Assembly: GCA_003427395.1 (NCBI GenBank)
Contig: BFEA01000007.1
Coordinates: forward strand, 7,081,922-7,125,209
DNA: 43,288 bases
Source of the DNA: Chara braunii
Lineage: Eukaryota > Streptophyta > Charophyceae > Charales > Characeae
Reading direction: 5' to 3'
Positions 31,901-40,352 of this stretch are shown piece by piece (position 1 is the first letter of the stretch; each line of letters opens with the position of its first letter). The position numbers were made by a program, and so were the translations under genes. Under the pieces are notes generated by a model. The model was not told where the DNA came from and did no database searches. It saw only the letters and a list, made by a program, of their open reading frames with translations.

Positions 31901-34015
31901 TCAACCCAANACTGTCTTTTTTTNCCNCACCGAGTCCCCTTTTTGTTGCTTTTTCTTCTTTCTTTGCTTCTTCTTAACCAATCTNTTTTTGACCCCTAAT
32001 CGGTTGGTTGACCCCCGTTGCCTGTTCCCATAGCGGCNCTCACTTTCCGTCTTGTCTATCCCCNGCACNGCCTNAATAGCCTCTTTACCCTTACGCTTCC
32101 TTTCCTTTCTCAACCTNGCCGATTCTACGACTTCGGACTTCTTCTCCTTCGTGCCTTTCCATTNTTTANNCCTGACTCCTAGGATCTTCTTTTTCCCCTT
32201 TCTTGTAGACATCTTAGAGGACTCTCNNGTCTCATNAGNGACCTTCCCAATAGGGTCTTCTTCACGCTTCTCCNGGCGTCCTTCTGGCCGCTTGTCGACT
32301 TCTTCTTTCTCCTTATCCTTNCGCAGATGCAAAGTAGGCTCCTTTCGTCCCTTAAAGATTTTTAAGCGTGCACCTGATACTGGTTCCGCCCATCTAGCCC
32401 CGTCTAGTTNCTCTATCAGATAAGCTCCATCTTCCAGCCTCTTTACCACCCGATAAGGCCCCATCCATCGGTTAGCTAACTTCCCTGTCCAAGTCCTTTC
32501 TAACGAAGAATCGTAAATCAAGACTAGACCTCCCTTGGGTATCCCTTCCTGCCTGACTCGGATATGCCTATCCCATCTTTCCTTCTCTTTTCCCCTCTGG
32601 ATCTTTAGCTTTTCCGTAGCATCCAGGGTGCTATCTTCAAGGGTCTCGGCTATTTGTTTGACTCTAGCGGCCAACAACTGTTCTCTAGTCGAAACTTCTT
32701 CCCAGTCAATCATCTGCCAAGAATCGATATAGGGTTCTATTGGTAGGGGACAGTGTCTGCCAAACCACAAAGTGTAGGGTGGATATCCCGTAGTTGATCG
32801 AACGGTGATATTATCCGCCCAGACAGTGAATCTTAGGTACCTAGGCCACTTCTTTTCCTTTCCTTCACACCATTTGGCGAGCGCATTCACTAAAGATTGA
32901 TGTCCCCTTTCTAAAGGAGTGTTAGTCTGGGGATGGTATGCTATGGACAGTGACACCCGTATCCCCGCTCTCTGGAGCAGCTCCTGAACTTCCTTAGCCA
33001 TGAACTCTGATCCCCTATCTATGACGATTTTTCCTACGCAACCATACCGCGTGATATATTCCGTCAGGTATCCACTAACAGCCTTGCCGGTTTTTTGACG
33101 TAACGGCCATGCTTCTACAAATCCGGTCAAGTCGTCCCTAATATCCATGATATAATCCATTCCCCCTTCTCCTTTGGGCATCTTAATTGAGTCCACGTGA
33201 ACTTTCTGGCCTACCGCTGTAGGGTACGAAGGAAACAGGGGTTCCTTATACTTAACTACAACCCTTTTCTGACACTCCACGCATGTGAGACAGTACGCTT
33301 CCACGTCCCTATATAGGCCATCCCACCAATAAAGGTTCCTGACCTTCTCAAAGGTTCCTTTCACTCCTCTGTGTCCCCCAATGATGCCGTCGTGAAGTTC
33401 CGCTATTATGTCTCGTTGCTCACCCTCATCACAGACGACCCTCATTGGCATCCCGTTCTTAGGCGGTTTCTTAAAGCGGTGGCCTTCCCTTAGGCAATAC
33501 TGTCGAGCCTCCTTCCTAACCTTGTCATCCAACTCGGCCTCACCTATGAGATACCGCCCTATCCGGTGGTATTTCCGCGTATAGAGGTTCTCAAGGAATA
33601 GCGGAGTCCTGGACGTACTTGGCTCCACTCTTAGAGAGCCTATCTCCATCTGTAAAAACTTGTCACCTCCTCCAGGGGATCCTAGGTTCCCTTCTTCTAA
33701 CGGAATTCGTGATAAGCCATCCGCAACTGAATTCTTAGCCCCCGATATCCGTTNCACCACATAGTCGAACATTCTTATATGCATGAGNCATCTAGTAATT
33801 GTGGGATCTGTTAACGAAAAGTCTTTTTGTAGGACGGCCGCCACCGCTGTAGGGTTGACCCGCAACACAAATCTTCGACCGTAAATATAATGACGAAAGA
33901 CATTCAAGCAGTGTAGCACCCCTAGGACTTCTTTCTTAAACTGTGAGTCGTTCCTCTCAGTGGTATTTAAGGTCTTACTCTCGAATCTAAGAGGTCTCTC
34001 ACGGCCCTCTTGGTC
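31901..34015 (-). CDS. pol: Pol C-terminal part: RNase H end and integrase
   Basis: Open frame to 31,901. The RNase H end (RPLRFESKTLNTTERN; then RRFVLRVNPTAVAAVL) lies in front of the integrase. Numbering from the codon at 33,919: zinc-binding H176, H183, C210, C213; catalytic D243, D301 and E337, the last two 35 residues apart (DD35E); GPY motif NRWMGPYRVV at 484-493. All catalytic residues are present, so this domain looks intact. After the GPY region comes a Lys/Glu-rich tail of about 130 residues; no chromodomain is visible. Integrase inserts the cDNA into host DNA. The frame is separated from RT by a one-base difference in an A run (34,016-34,019). Ns leave several residues undefined. 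Confidence 0.9.
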   Translation of the reverse strand, partial: DQEGRERPLRFESKTLNTTERNDSQFKKEVLGVLHCLNVFRHYIYGRRFVLRVNPTAVAAVLQKDFSLTDPTITRXLMHIRMFDYVVXRISGAKNSVADGLSRIPLEEGNLGSPGGGDKFLQMEIGSLRVEPSTSRTPLFLENLYTRKYHRIGRYLIGEAELDDKVRKEARQYCLREGHRFKKPPKNGMPMRVVCDEGEQRDIIAELHDGIIGGHRGVKGTFEKVRNLYWWDGLYRDVEAYCLTCVECQKRVVVKYKEPLFPSYPTAVGQKVHVDSIKMPKGEGGMDYIMDIRDDLTGFVEAWPLRQKTGKAVSGYLTEYITRYGCVGKIVIDRGSEFMAKEVQELLQRAGIRVSLSIAYHPQTNTPLERGHQSLVNALAKWCEGKEKKWPRYLRFTVWADNITVRSTTGYPPYTLWFGRHCPLPIEPYIDSWQMIDWEEVSTREQLLAARVKQIAETLEDSTLDATEKLKIQRGKEKERWDRHIRVRQEGIPKGGLVLIYDSSLERTWTGKLANRWMGPYRVVKRLEDGAYLIEXLDGARWAEPVSGARLKIFKGRKEPTLHLXKDKEKEEVDKRPEGRXEKREEDPIGKVXXEXXESSKMSTRKGKKKILGVRXKXWKGTKEKKSEVVESXRLRKERKRKGKEAIXXVXGIDKTESEXRYGNRQRGSTNRLGVKXRLVKKKQRKKKKQQKGDSVXXKKTXLG

Positions 34016-34780
34016 TTTTCTGAGCTAAGACTCCTCCAACAGAGGCAGGTCCCGCATCCGTGCATACCACAAATGGCCGCTTCTCCTCGTCTTCAAAATA
34101 AGGGACACCAAAAACCTGCCCTCCCTCTTTAAACACATCCTTTAGAGCCCTCACAATATCCTCCTGCTCACTCGTCCAACTCCATTCCACTCCTTTACGC
34201 AAGAGTCTCCTCAGCGGTTCAGCCTTCCCNGCATAGCCCTTTATGAAGTTCTTCCAAAATCCAACNACCCCCAGAAACTGACGTATATCGGTAATATTTC
34301 GTAGCGGAGTAGGCCAGTTCATAAGCTTCTCTAACTTAGTGGGGTCTAGCCTCCTACCATCCTTATCACAGATGTAACCTAGTATCTTTATAGAAGACAC
34401 CGCCCACCTACTTTTAGTTCCGCTTACGGTTAGATTAACATCCTCCAACTTTACTAGCACCTTCTTAATATCTTCAGCGTGGATAGCGGCGAACTTCCTC
34501 ACTCCCGGCCTCACCTCAGTCTCGTCCTTCTCATAGGGTCCCTTGATCGGGANGTCATCCAGGAAAACCTCCACCAGATTTGGTATGAGTTCTCCTAAGA
34601 CAGCCACCATCGCTCGTTGAAAGACCGCCACGCCATTGGTTNATCCTATAGTAGCCTTTCACTCCCTAATCATCTGAGTGATCTCTCCNTCAGTGATTCC
34701 TACCTCCCCGGTCCTATCACGGCTGACCGCGGCTGGCTTGACTTTTTNTGCTACTGTTTTGTATCTTTTTCTCCCGCCGT
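33999..34780 (-). pseudogene. pol: Reverse transcriptase, N-terminal half deleted, frameshifted
   Basis: The frame starts near 34,780, directly behind the protease, but in a different frame. It has the pre-RT linker (KPAAVSRDRTGEVGI), a TGA at 34,661-34,659 where Trp is likely, then jumps to the middle of the RT palm (NGVAVFQRAM). The polymerase motif is FLDD (residues 23-26 counting from the GTG at 34,631) instead of the usual YxDD. Connection and start of RNase H follow (CTDAGPASVGGVLAQ). The fingers and first half of the palm, including the first catalytic Asp, are missing, so the enzyme cannot work. It ends at 33,999 because of an extra A. Confidence 0.8.
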
Positions 34781-35926
34781 GTGGGGGAATTCCTCCAAAA
34801 AAGACAGGTTCACGCACCCACCAAACTCGTCATCGTCAACCTCCTTCTCATAAGCCTTTCCATCGACCACGTATTTGCCCTCTAGGTCCTCAACTTCAAT
34901 CTTCGCCCCTTTCACTTTATGAGGTCCAAGAGTGACTTCCTCGGGAATCATCTGACAACTTCTTGTTTTTAACAGTCCCTTGTTCTGTAGGGAAACCTTA
35001 TGACGTTTATCAAATTCATTCACAGTTTTTAGGGTGACTCTNCTTCCCTCGGGCCCGTCTATTGTAACCGTCTGGCTCCCATTACGCTTGTTCTCGGTGA
35101 TAGCATTGACACGTGTCAGCCATGTTCGTCCAAGGATTAGCTCCGACGAGGAGTGTTCAACTGTAAATACAGGTATAGTGGCTTCGACCCCAGCGACTAC
35201 GACTTTGGCTTTATGGCACACCCCTAGCGCAGGCTGCTTTAGCTTGTTGGCTGATACCATGGTCATGGCTACACTCCTGTCCACCTCTAGACCCAGCTTT
35301 CGGGTCACTTTATCCTCACAGACNGTAGACTCAGACCCGTCGTCTACTATAGCTTCCATCCTTATCCCATTGACAGTGGCGTTCAACTTCCCGCTACCAA
35401 GGACATAGACATAATCGCCTCCACCATCATTGGTTTCTACATGCTCTACTTCTCCTTTCTCCGCCGCTAGAACAAATGTCTTCGTCTCTATCTTCGGCTC
35501 GCTTGAAGCCGCAAGCTCCGCTAGTGATACCTTCGCCTTCTTCATCATTCCTATTAGCTCATCCCGCGCTGGTCCACAACTGGCTATAAACTCTTTCAAG
35601 GTGATAGGAATNGGCATATCCATAGCCCTTCTTAACGGCTCCCTCAAATCTACCTCATCCAGTGAATTTTTCGAGTGAAACTTCTTGGCCCCTCTTTTTC
35701 TAGGGGACTGAGGTGACTTAGGCGACTCCACTTGCTCGTCCGTCATTAGTTGGTCTTGGTCTTCTTTCTTTCCTTTACTCGATTCGCCAACACCCTGAGC
35801 GCAAACGTAAACTTCCCCATTATCCTCTGTTTCTTCAAACTTAATAGATGAAATCATCATCCCAAGACTTTCCGGCAGCTCATCAAGATCCTCCTCAAAT
35901 GCCATTCGGGAAACCTTCACTGCCAC
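34751..35926 (-). CDS. pol: Retropepsin (aspartic protease) region of Gag-Pol
   Basis: 391 codons in the same frame as gag, from which it is separated by TAA 35,935-35,933. The first 170 residues are acidic and Lys-rich linker. The retropepsin fold follows: catalytic loop AIVDDGSES at about 192-200 (DDG where D-T/S-G is usual) and the conserved ELILGRTWL at 262-270. It would cut Gag and Pol in the particle. The C-terminal part after ILGRTWL is the linker to RT; the frame is lost near 34,780 and ends at 34,751 in TAG. There is no ATG of its own, so expression as part of Gag-Pol is likely. Confidence 0.8.
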   Translation of the reverse strand: MAVKVSRMAFEEDLDELPESLGMMISSIKFEETEDNGEVYVCAQGVGESSKGKKEDQDQLMTDEQVESPKSPQSPRKRGAKKFHSKNSLDEVDLREPLRRAMDMXIPITLKEFIASCGPARDELIGMMKKAKVSLAELAASSEPKIETKTFVLAAEKGEVEHVETNDGGGDYVYVLGSGKLNATVNGIRMEAIVDDGSESXVCEDKVTRKLGLEVDRSVAMTMVSANKLKQPALGVCHKAKVVVAGVEATIPVFTVEHSSSELILGRTWLTRVNAITENKRNGSQTVTIDGPEGXRVTLKTVNEFDKRHKVSLQNKGLLKTRSCQMIPEEVTLGPHKVKGAKIEVEDLEGKYVVDGKAYEKEVDDDEFGGCVNLSFLEEFPHTAGEKDTKQ

Positions 35927-35935
35927 TGACTCTTA

Positions 35936-37351
35936 TGCTTGTTTCCTCTTTGCCTCATTCATCCTTCGCCTCCTGATATCTACATTAATCTTCATCGAGG
36001 GCAGGAAGGGCACTTGCTTCCCTTCGTCCGCCCACATCACATACTTCCGATCATCTAACTCGATGATGCCCTCCGTCAGGGCTTCCATCATCGCACGACA
36101 GTCTCTCTATTGGTGGTCCTCATCTCCACAGTAGATACANACCTTACTATTCCAAGTCCGCTTCNGACTAGGGTCCCNGCGATTCTCCGTTNGGGGAGCG
36201 GCTCGAGTCGGGGTCNCTTCCTTCCTTTGATTACTACTTTGTAACTTCTCCACCGCCGCCTTCAGAACTTCTATCTGCTTCACCATCTCCTCCTCTCGTC
36301 TTTCAGACCTCCTAACNTNTATCTCTTCCTTCGGCTTNCACCGGCTGTCTTTAATGTTGGAACACTTGGAAGAAGTCCCCCATTCTCCGTCGCTCCTTTT
36401 CCAATCTCCTCTTCCTCCTTTCTTCCAATCGCTATCGCTTCTGACTGACTCTCCCCTCCTAGGCGAGCCTGTGCCGACTTCCCTTCCTTCAATTCGGGTT
36501 CTTCTATCCTCATACTGAGGTCTTCCTCGCCCATTGTCCGCAGTTACTTCCTTCCCTAGGTTNTCGAGAATCCTTGCTAGGTGTGCTTTAGCGCTTTGCC
36601 CTTCCGTGTCGTGGACTAAAAGCTTGACTTGACCGAACACCACCCTGGACGGAAGGTCCCTCATAATCTTATCGTGTTTCTTTCGGGATAAGAACCCTAA
36701 AAATATCCCGCATCACTCTATCTCCCCCATAAACCCTCCTTCTACCAGGGGATTAGACGCCTTCTCGTATCTCCTCGCAAACGCCACTAGACTCTCATCT
36801 TCTTGCTTCTTCATATTTTTCAAGTCGTCTATGGAGTAAGAGGTCTCGTCACATGCGAAGACTCGGGCAACTCTCTCCTTGAACGTCAACCAACGCCAAT
36901 TATCTGGGATGGCGTCCCTCACTTCACGGTCTATCTTTGGGGTTATATGGTGAAGGAAGTTCACTATCATATCTTGATCACTCCACTCTGCTCGAATTTC
37001 TAACACTTCCCAATCATCTAGGAATTACGTGACATTCTTCCCTGTAAAGATTGTCTGAATCCCAGCCAGCCCGGGAGATTGTAACGCTGGGGCCCCTAGG
37101 AAGGGAGACACATAAGTGCCTGGTGCATACGCCATGGAATAAGGGTCCCTCCTGTACGGTTCACTCACGACCTCTCTACGAGGTTCTCTTACCCCAGGAT
37201 CCACAAACCTTGCCATCTTTGTCCTGCTCAAAGTTTCCTTCCTCCAGCCTTCGCTCCTGGAGCTTTGTCCCTCCGGTTCCTTGACACGAGTGTATAGTTC
37301 TCTTAAGACCCTCCTTATTCTCTCCGCGTCGTTGTCCACGTCGACGCTCAT
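35936..37351 (-). pseudogene. gag: Gag with CCHC zinc knuckle, three internal stops
   Basis: One frame from ATG 37,351-37,349, interrupted by TAA 37,027-37,025, TGA 36,715-36,713 and TAG 36,109-36,107, and closed by TAA 35,935-35,933. Order: charged N-terminus, capsid-like domain starting at GKNVT(stop)FLDDWE, helical region, Arg/Ser/Glu-rich linker, then a knuckle C-x2-C-x4-H-x4-C at 36,139-36,098 (CIYC, H, C). The TAG lies inside the knuckle between His and the last Cys. Gag assembles the particle and the knuckle binds RNA. The protease frame continues in phase, so Gag-Pro was probably one polyprotein or separated by stop read-through. Start chosen because it is the first ATG after the accessory ORFs. 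Confidence 0.75.
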
Positions 37352-37364
37352 TTTTCTGTCTGGG

Positions 37365-37424
37365 CTATTCCTGTGTTTTCACTTCACCCCCTATCGAGGT
37401 TAGATAAGCTCCTTCTCCGTCCAT
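37365..37424 (-). CDS. Mini-ORF (19 aa) between ORF9 and gag
   Basis: ATG 37,424-37,422, stop TAG 37,367-37,365, 13 nt before the gag ATG and 29 nt after the ORF9 stop. Product MDGEGAYLTSIGGEVKTQE. It may be translated as a stepping stone for reinitiation or be chance. Confidence 0.25.
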   Translation of the reverse strand: MDGEGAYLTSIGGEVKTQE

Positions 37425-37453
37425 CCTTCCTAACTAATCCTTGAACACCCTGT

Positions 37454-37963
37454 CTAGCTTTCGGCCACACTTCTCAACGCGGCCAGGATCCTTTCAGTAG
37501 AACCNTCCAACAATTCTTGCAGCTGTTCGAAGTCAGTGTTTTGCCCTTCCGCCCTGATTACCAAAGCAGTGGTCAACAGAGCCTTCGTATAACGCGAGTT
37601 AGCTTCCAAGGTTCTCAGGGAGACTCCGTCAATCACGTCGTTAGAAAGCTCTTCAGGCTCGCGAACGTACTCCCTTAGTCTAGTCTTTGCCTCCGCTATA
37701 GTCTCTCTCCACTCCCTGAAAAGGTCCTCCCCTTCAAACGACGTCGTACAGATCTCAATCTTTGCTAATCGAAGTTCGTCAACCGCCTTNCAGATAGCAC
37801 AGATCCTAGCTTCTTTAATTGCTTTTCTAGTNNCCTCAGTTTCTTCCTCCTGACTCAGCCTTTCGTTATGTATCACTTCTACCCTANCTCGCACAAGGNA
37901 CCCCTCAATTTTTGCTCCCCNGACTAACTGATACTTACTGGTCGCGCCCCCGGTACTAGCCAT
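37454..37963 (-). CDS. Accessory ORF9 (169 aa), unknown
   Basis: ATG 37,963-37,961 overlaps the ORF8 stop in ATGGCTAG (8 nt). The N-terminus is MASTGGATSKYQLV, followed by a charged segment and then a mostly helical protein (EWRETIAEAKTRLREYVREP; later NSRYTKALLTTALVIRAEG). No Cys/His cluster, membrane segment or known motif. Last full-length ORF before gag; its helical character would suit a capsid- or RNA-associated protein, but that is a guess. Six Ns leave residues open. No stop interrupts it. Confidence 0.6.
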   Translation of the reverse strand: MASTGGATSKYQLVXGAKIEGXLVRXRVEVIHNERLSQEEETEXTRKAIKEARICAIXKAVDELRLAKIEICTTSFEGEDLFREWRETIAEAKTRLREYVREPEELSNDVIDGVSLRTLEANSRYTKALLTTALVIRAEGQNTDFEQLQELLXGSTERILAALRSVAES

Positions 37964-38279
37964 TCCTCTTCTCTTCGTTCTCTCTGCGGATCTCTCTTAT
38001 CCTCCTTGCCAGANACTCCTCCCTCCAGTTTATTATCCTTTCCCTTTCCTCCTTATAGATTAAGGCCANTTCCTCAACCCTCTGTTCGAGCGCCCACAAT
38101 TCTTGCACATTCGTAGAGCCGCTCCACTCCTTGTATCCGTCCACTAACTGTACTATCTTATCGTTTATCGGGTCCGAGTGTGTTTCTAGTAATGAGTTAA
38201 CCTTCTCGTCACTTCCTATCACACGCGGGATTCTGCTTTTTTGACTGTCTCGTCCTTCTCCGCTCCGTACCTCAGCCAT
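37956..38279 (-). CDS. Accessory ORF8 (107 aa), predicted coiled coil
   Basis: ATG 38,279-38,277 (MAEVRSGEGRDSQKSRIPRV) is preferred to an upstream TTG. It overlaps ORF7 by 61 nt. The C-terminal 60 residues are dense in Glu, Arg and Lys with hydrophobic spacing (ELWALEQRVEE; ALIYKEERERIINWREE), typical of a coiled coil. It ends in the ATGGCTAG junction with ORF9. Unknown family. Confidence 0.6.
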   Translation of the reverse strand: MAEVRSGEGRDSQKSRIPRVIGSDEKVNSLLETHSDPINDKIVQLVDGYKEWSGSTNVQELWALEQRVEEXALIYKEERERIINWREEXLARRIREIRRENEEKRNG

Positions 38280-38464
38280 CCTTGAGACCAAACCATCACA
38301 TCGTAGGTTATCCTACGTCTCTCCCTCTCAATTGCCCTTTGGGCAAGTTGTGTACAACCCTGTTCATCTAGAGACCTGGTTGTCCGAATTCTGATGACTG
38401 ATGTCACTCTGCCAGCGAATGATACTCGATTCACCTCTTCCTCTTCAGTTACCGCTCCCGGCAT
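38219..38464 (-). CDS. Accessory ORF7 (81 aa), likely short relative of ORF3/4/6
   Basis: ATG 38,464-38,462 lies inside the end of ORF6 (20-nt overlap). The product starts MPGAVTEEEEVNRVSFAGRV. QGCTQLAQRAIERERRRIT followed by VMVWSQ matches the position and style of GRCWERAREVVEDERDRL with VIWST in ORF4. The N-terminal half of the module is missing. A similar start (M-x-GDVTEDEEV) is found in another frame just upstream of ORF6 (near 38,925), suggesting a repeated junction sequence. Confidence 0.5.
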   Translation of the reverse strand: MPGAVTEEEEVNRVSFAGRVTSVIRIRTTRSLDEQGCTQLAQRAIERERRRITYDVMVWSQGWLRYGAEKDETVKKAESRV

Positions 38465-38906
38465 CGTTGAGTTCGTCTTGCGCCCTCTTAGCCTTCCATA
38501 CGAGGTCTATTACGACTGACCAATCATTGTTAGCGAACGTAAGCCCTTCAACTGGTGGTGATGGTATTCCAATGAAAGGCCTAACNTAGGTGCTCCACGA
38601 GAAATTCGCCCTTAATNGTTGGAGTCTTCTCTTCTCGTCATGCACTATGTTCGACGCCCGTTGCCAACAACGCCCTTTTTCGTCTTCTTTAAACCTATGT
38701 TGCGGCACGTATATCCCTACGTCATACTCATCAAGCTCGATAAAGTAGTAAGTGAGAACNTACANACCATCTAACCCCCACCCTTGACTCTTTAGACCTT
38801 CATATCTCACGATCTCATAGGGGATCACTGCTCTCTTTGATATAGAGTTAAGAGAGTGGACCAACTTCCTCGATTCGTCCTTAGCTAGTTTTCTAGACCT
38901 CCTCAT
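38445..38906 (-). CDS. Accessory ORF6 (153 aa), paralogue of ORF3 and ORF4
   Basis: ATG 38,906-38,904 (MRRSRKLAKD). Shared landmarks: PYEIVRY at 29-35, DEYDVGIYVP at 59-68, GRCWQRASNIVHDEKRRL at 78-95, a WST segment at 104-106, and PPVEGL at 117-122 followed by NNDWS and a helix with VWKAKRAQ. Order and spacing match ORF3 and ORF4. This looks like a compact alpha/beta domain; no catalytic signature or known family is recognised. There is a 78-nt gap after ORF5, the same length as between ORF2 and ORF3. Confidence 0.65.
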   Translation of the reverse strand: MRRSRKLAKDESRKLVHSLNSISKRAVIPYEIVRYEGLKSQGWGLDGXXVLTYYFIELDEYDVGIYVPQHRFKEDEKGRCWQRASNIVHDEKRRLQXLRANFSWSTXVRPFIGIPSPPVEGLTFANNDWSVVIDLVWKAKRAQDELNDAGSGN

Positions 38907-38984
38907 CTTCCGTCACGTCCCCNGACATCGCTTCTAGCCCTACCCCCAGTCTTGAGAGCACTGTCTCTTCTCGCCTTTCGTGTC

Positions 38985-39314
38985 CTAGTCCTTCACAGCT
39001 CTCAANACTCCTATCAGTCTGCCTCTGTCATCTCTTATCTCATGCTCACCTTCTACTCCGAACAAACCTGTACCCAGGTATAATTCTCCCCCTTGCTCTT
39101 CTAGGCAAGCCGCTCCTCTTTTGATTTCAATCCTCCCTGTCCTTGGGCACGTTAACCTCCTGCGAATCGACGTTCCCATAGTACACAGGTCTTCTCGAGC
39201 CCATGTTCCTAAGAGTCGGGTTAGGTTTTCAGAAGTTCTCCTATAAGCTTGTCGCCGGGACCCTTCTCGAATTATATCTCCACCTGTTGATCTATGATCT
39301 CCTCCTTTTGCCAT
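38985..39314 (-). CDS. Accessory ORF5 (109 aa), unknown
   Basis: ATG 39,314-39,312 (MAKGGDHRST) is chosen over an upstream CTG; it overlaps the ORF4 stop by 23 nt. The product is basic in its first half (RRTSENLTRLLGTWARED; RRRLTCPRTGRIEIKRG) and ends GEHEIRDDRGRLIG. That end is loosely like DEYDIGVYNRKGRRLTG of ORF3, so ORF5 may contain a partial copy of the same module. Unknown function. Confidence 0.5.
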   Translation of the reverse strand: MAKGGDHRSTGGDIIREGSRRQAYRRTSENLTRLLGTWAREDLCTMGTSIRRRLTCPRTGRIEIKRGAACLEEQGGELYLGTGLFGVEGEHEIRDDRGRLIGXLRAVKD

Positions 39315-39795
39315 CAGGTCCTCCAAGCCGTACAGCAAGATTCACGATCATTTCGCGTCTCCCGTACGTCAGGGCCTCGTAAGGAACTGGAGGTTTGGGT
39401 AGTCGTTCAAAGGTTGTTATCCTTGTGCTCCAGATGACGGTCTTGCCTATCGAGAGTAACCTATCCCTTTCGTCTTCCACCACTTCTCTCGCTCTTTCCC
39501 AACATCGACCATAGATAAGGTCAACCTCTCTTTCTATTGGTAGGTAGATTCGGACATCACACACCTCCNTTCCCAAAAAACGCACAGTNATTATGTANAG
39601 GCATGTCTGCTCCCAACCGCTATCTACTGTATCATACGTTTCGACTTCATAAGNGATTGGTTCTTTCCTGCCGAGGTGACTAAGCGCCGCACANACGGCA
39701 TCTATCCTTTCTCTCGTTGGCCTGTTCCNAGAGAGGAATCTCTCCCTTCTTGCTTCCAATTTCTCGTATGTGATGGCTTTCCTTTTATTGATCAT
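39292..39795 (-). CDS. Accessory ORF4 (167 aa), paralogue of ORF3 and ORF6
   Basis: ATG 39,795-39,793 overlaps the ORF3 stop in ATGA. Landmarks: YEVETY at 49-54, VRFLG then CDVRIYLPIERE at 79-90, GRCWERAREVVEDERDRL at 96-113, VIWSTRI at 120-126, and PKPPVPYEAL at 133-142. An N-terminal basic segment (MINKRKAITYEKLEARRERF) differs from its paralogues. Unknown function. Confidence 0.65.
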   Translation of the reverse strand: MINKRKAITYEKLEARRERFLSXNRPTRERIDAXCAALSHLGRKEPIXYEVETYDTVDSGWEQTCXYIXTVRFLGXEVCDVRIYLPIEREVDLIYGRCWERAREVVEDERDRLLSIGKTVIWSTRITTFERLPKPPVPYEALTYGRREMIVNLAVRLGGPDGKRRRS

Positions 39796-40274
39796 CTCCC
39801 CTTTCCCCAAGATCTTGCTTTAAGTGCCATAGCTATCAGGGGCTCCCAATTGTCTCCGTTGAGATAGCTATCAGGTACTGGCGGAGTGAGCACGCTATCA
39901 TATTCTCTAGGCCGTACACATATACTAACTCTCTTTCCTTCCCCTTCCAGCTTTTTCTTGTAAGCATATGCTATCGTCTCGGCCCAGTTCCGGCAACCCC
40001 AGAGAGCTCCAGTCAGCCGTCTTCCCTTTCGGTTATAGACTCCTATATCGTACTCATCCGTCTCTTTGAATCTGACCACCAACACATAGATCTTCTCTTT
40101 TAATTCCACATTTACTATGGCGGTGTAATATTCGATTTCGTAGGGAAAGGCCCCACCTTTGGTCAAGGATGTGTGGCGTCGTAATAGAGCATCTAGGTTT
40201 GGGTCGCTTGACGATGGCAGTCCCCAGTTCACCCCACTCTTCCAACCTACCTTGTTTGTTAGGAGGTCAGTCAT
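39792..40274 (-). CDS. Accessory ORF3 (160 aa), paralogue of ORF4 and ORF6
   Basis: ATG 40,274-40,272 (MTDLLTNKVGWKSG). Landmarks: PYEIEYY at 44-50, DEYDIGVYNRKGRRLTG at 73-89, a helix CRNWAETIAYAYKKKLE at 94-110, and TPPVPDSYLNGDNWEPLI at 130-147. It ends in the ATGA shared with ORF4. It is unbroken and contains no N. It follows ORF2 in the same frame after 78 nt that contain two stops, so a fusion in other copies is possible. Unknown function. Confidence 0.65.
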   Translation of the reverse strand: MTDLLTNKVGWKSGVNWGLPSSSDPNLDALLRRHTSLTKGGAFPYEIEYYTAIVNVELKEKIYVLVVRFKETDEYDIGVYNRKGRRLTGALWGCRNWAETIAYAYKKKLEGEGKRVSICVRPREYDSVLTPPVPDSYLNGDNWEPLIAMALKARSWGKGR

Positions 40275-40352
40275 GTCTAGATCCCATCTGGACTCCCGGC
40301 TCTTACCAACGTCTCCGCCATCCTAGACCTGCAGTCTTGGCCATTGCACTTC

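Noticed and set aside
32052-35678. Plus-strand ORFs opposite pol
   Set aside because: Antisense shadows of the RT/integrase/protease frames; Ser/Leu/Phe-rich as expected for the complement of a Lys/Glu/Arg-rich coding strand.
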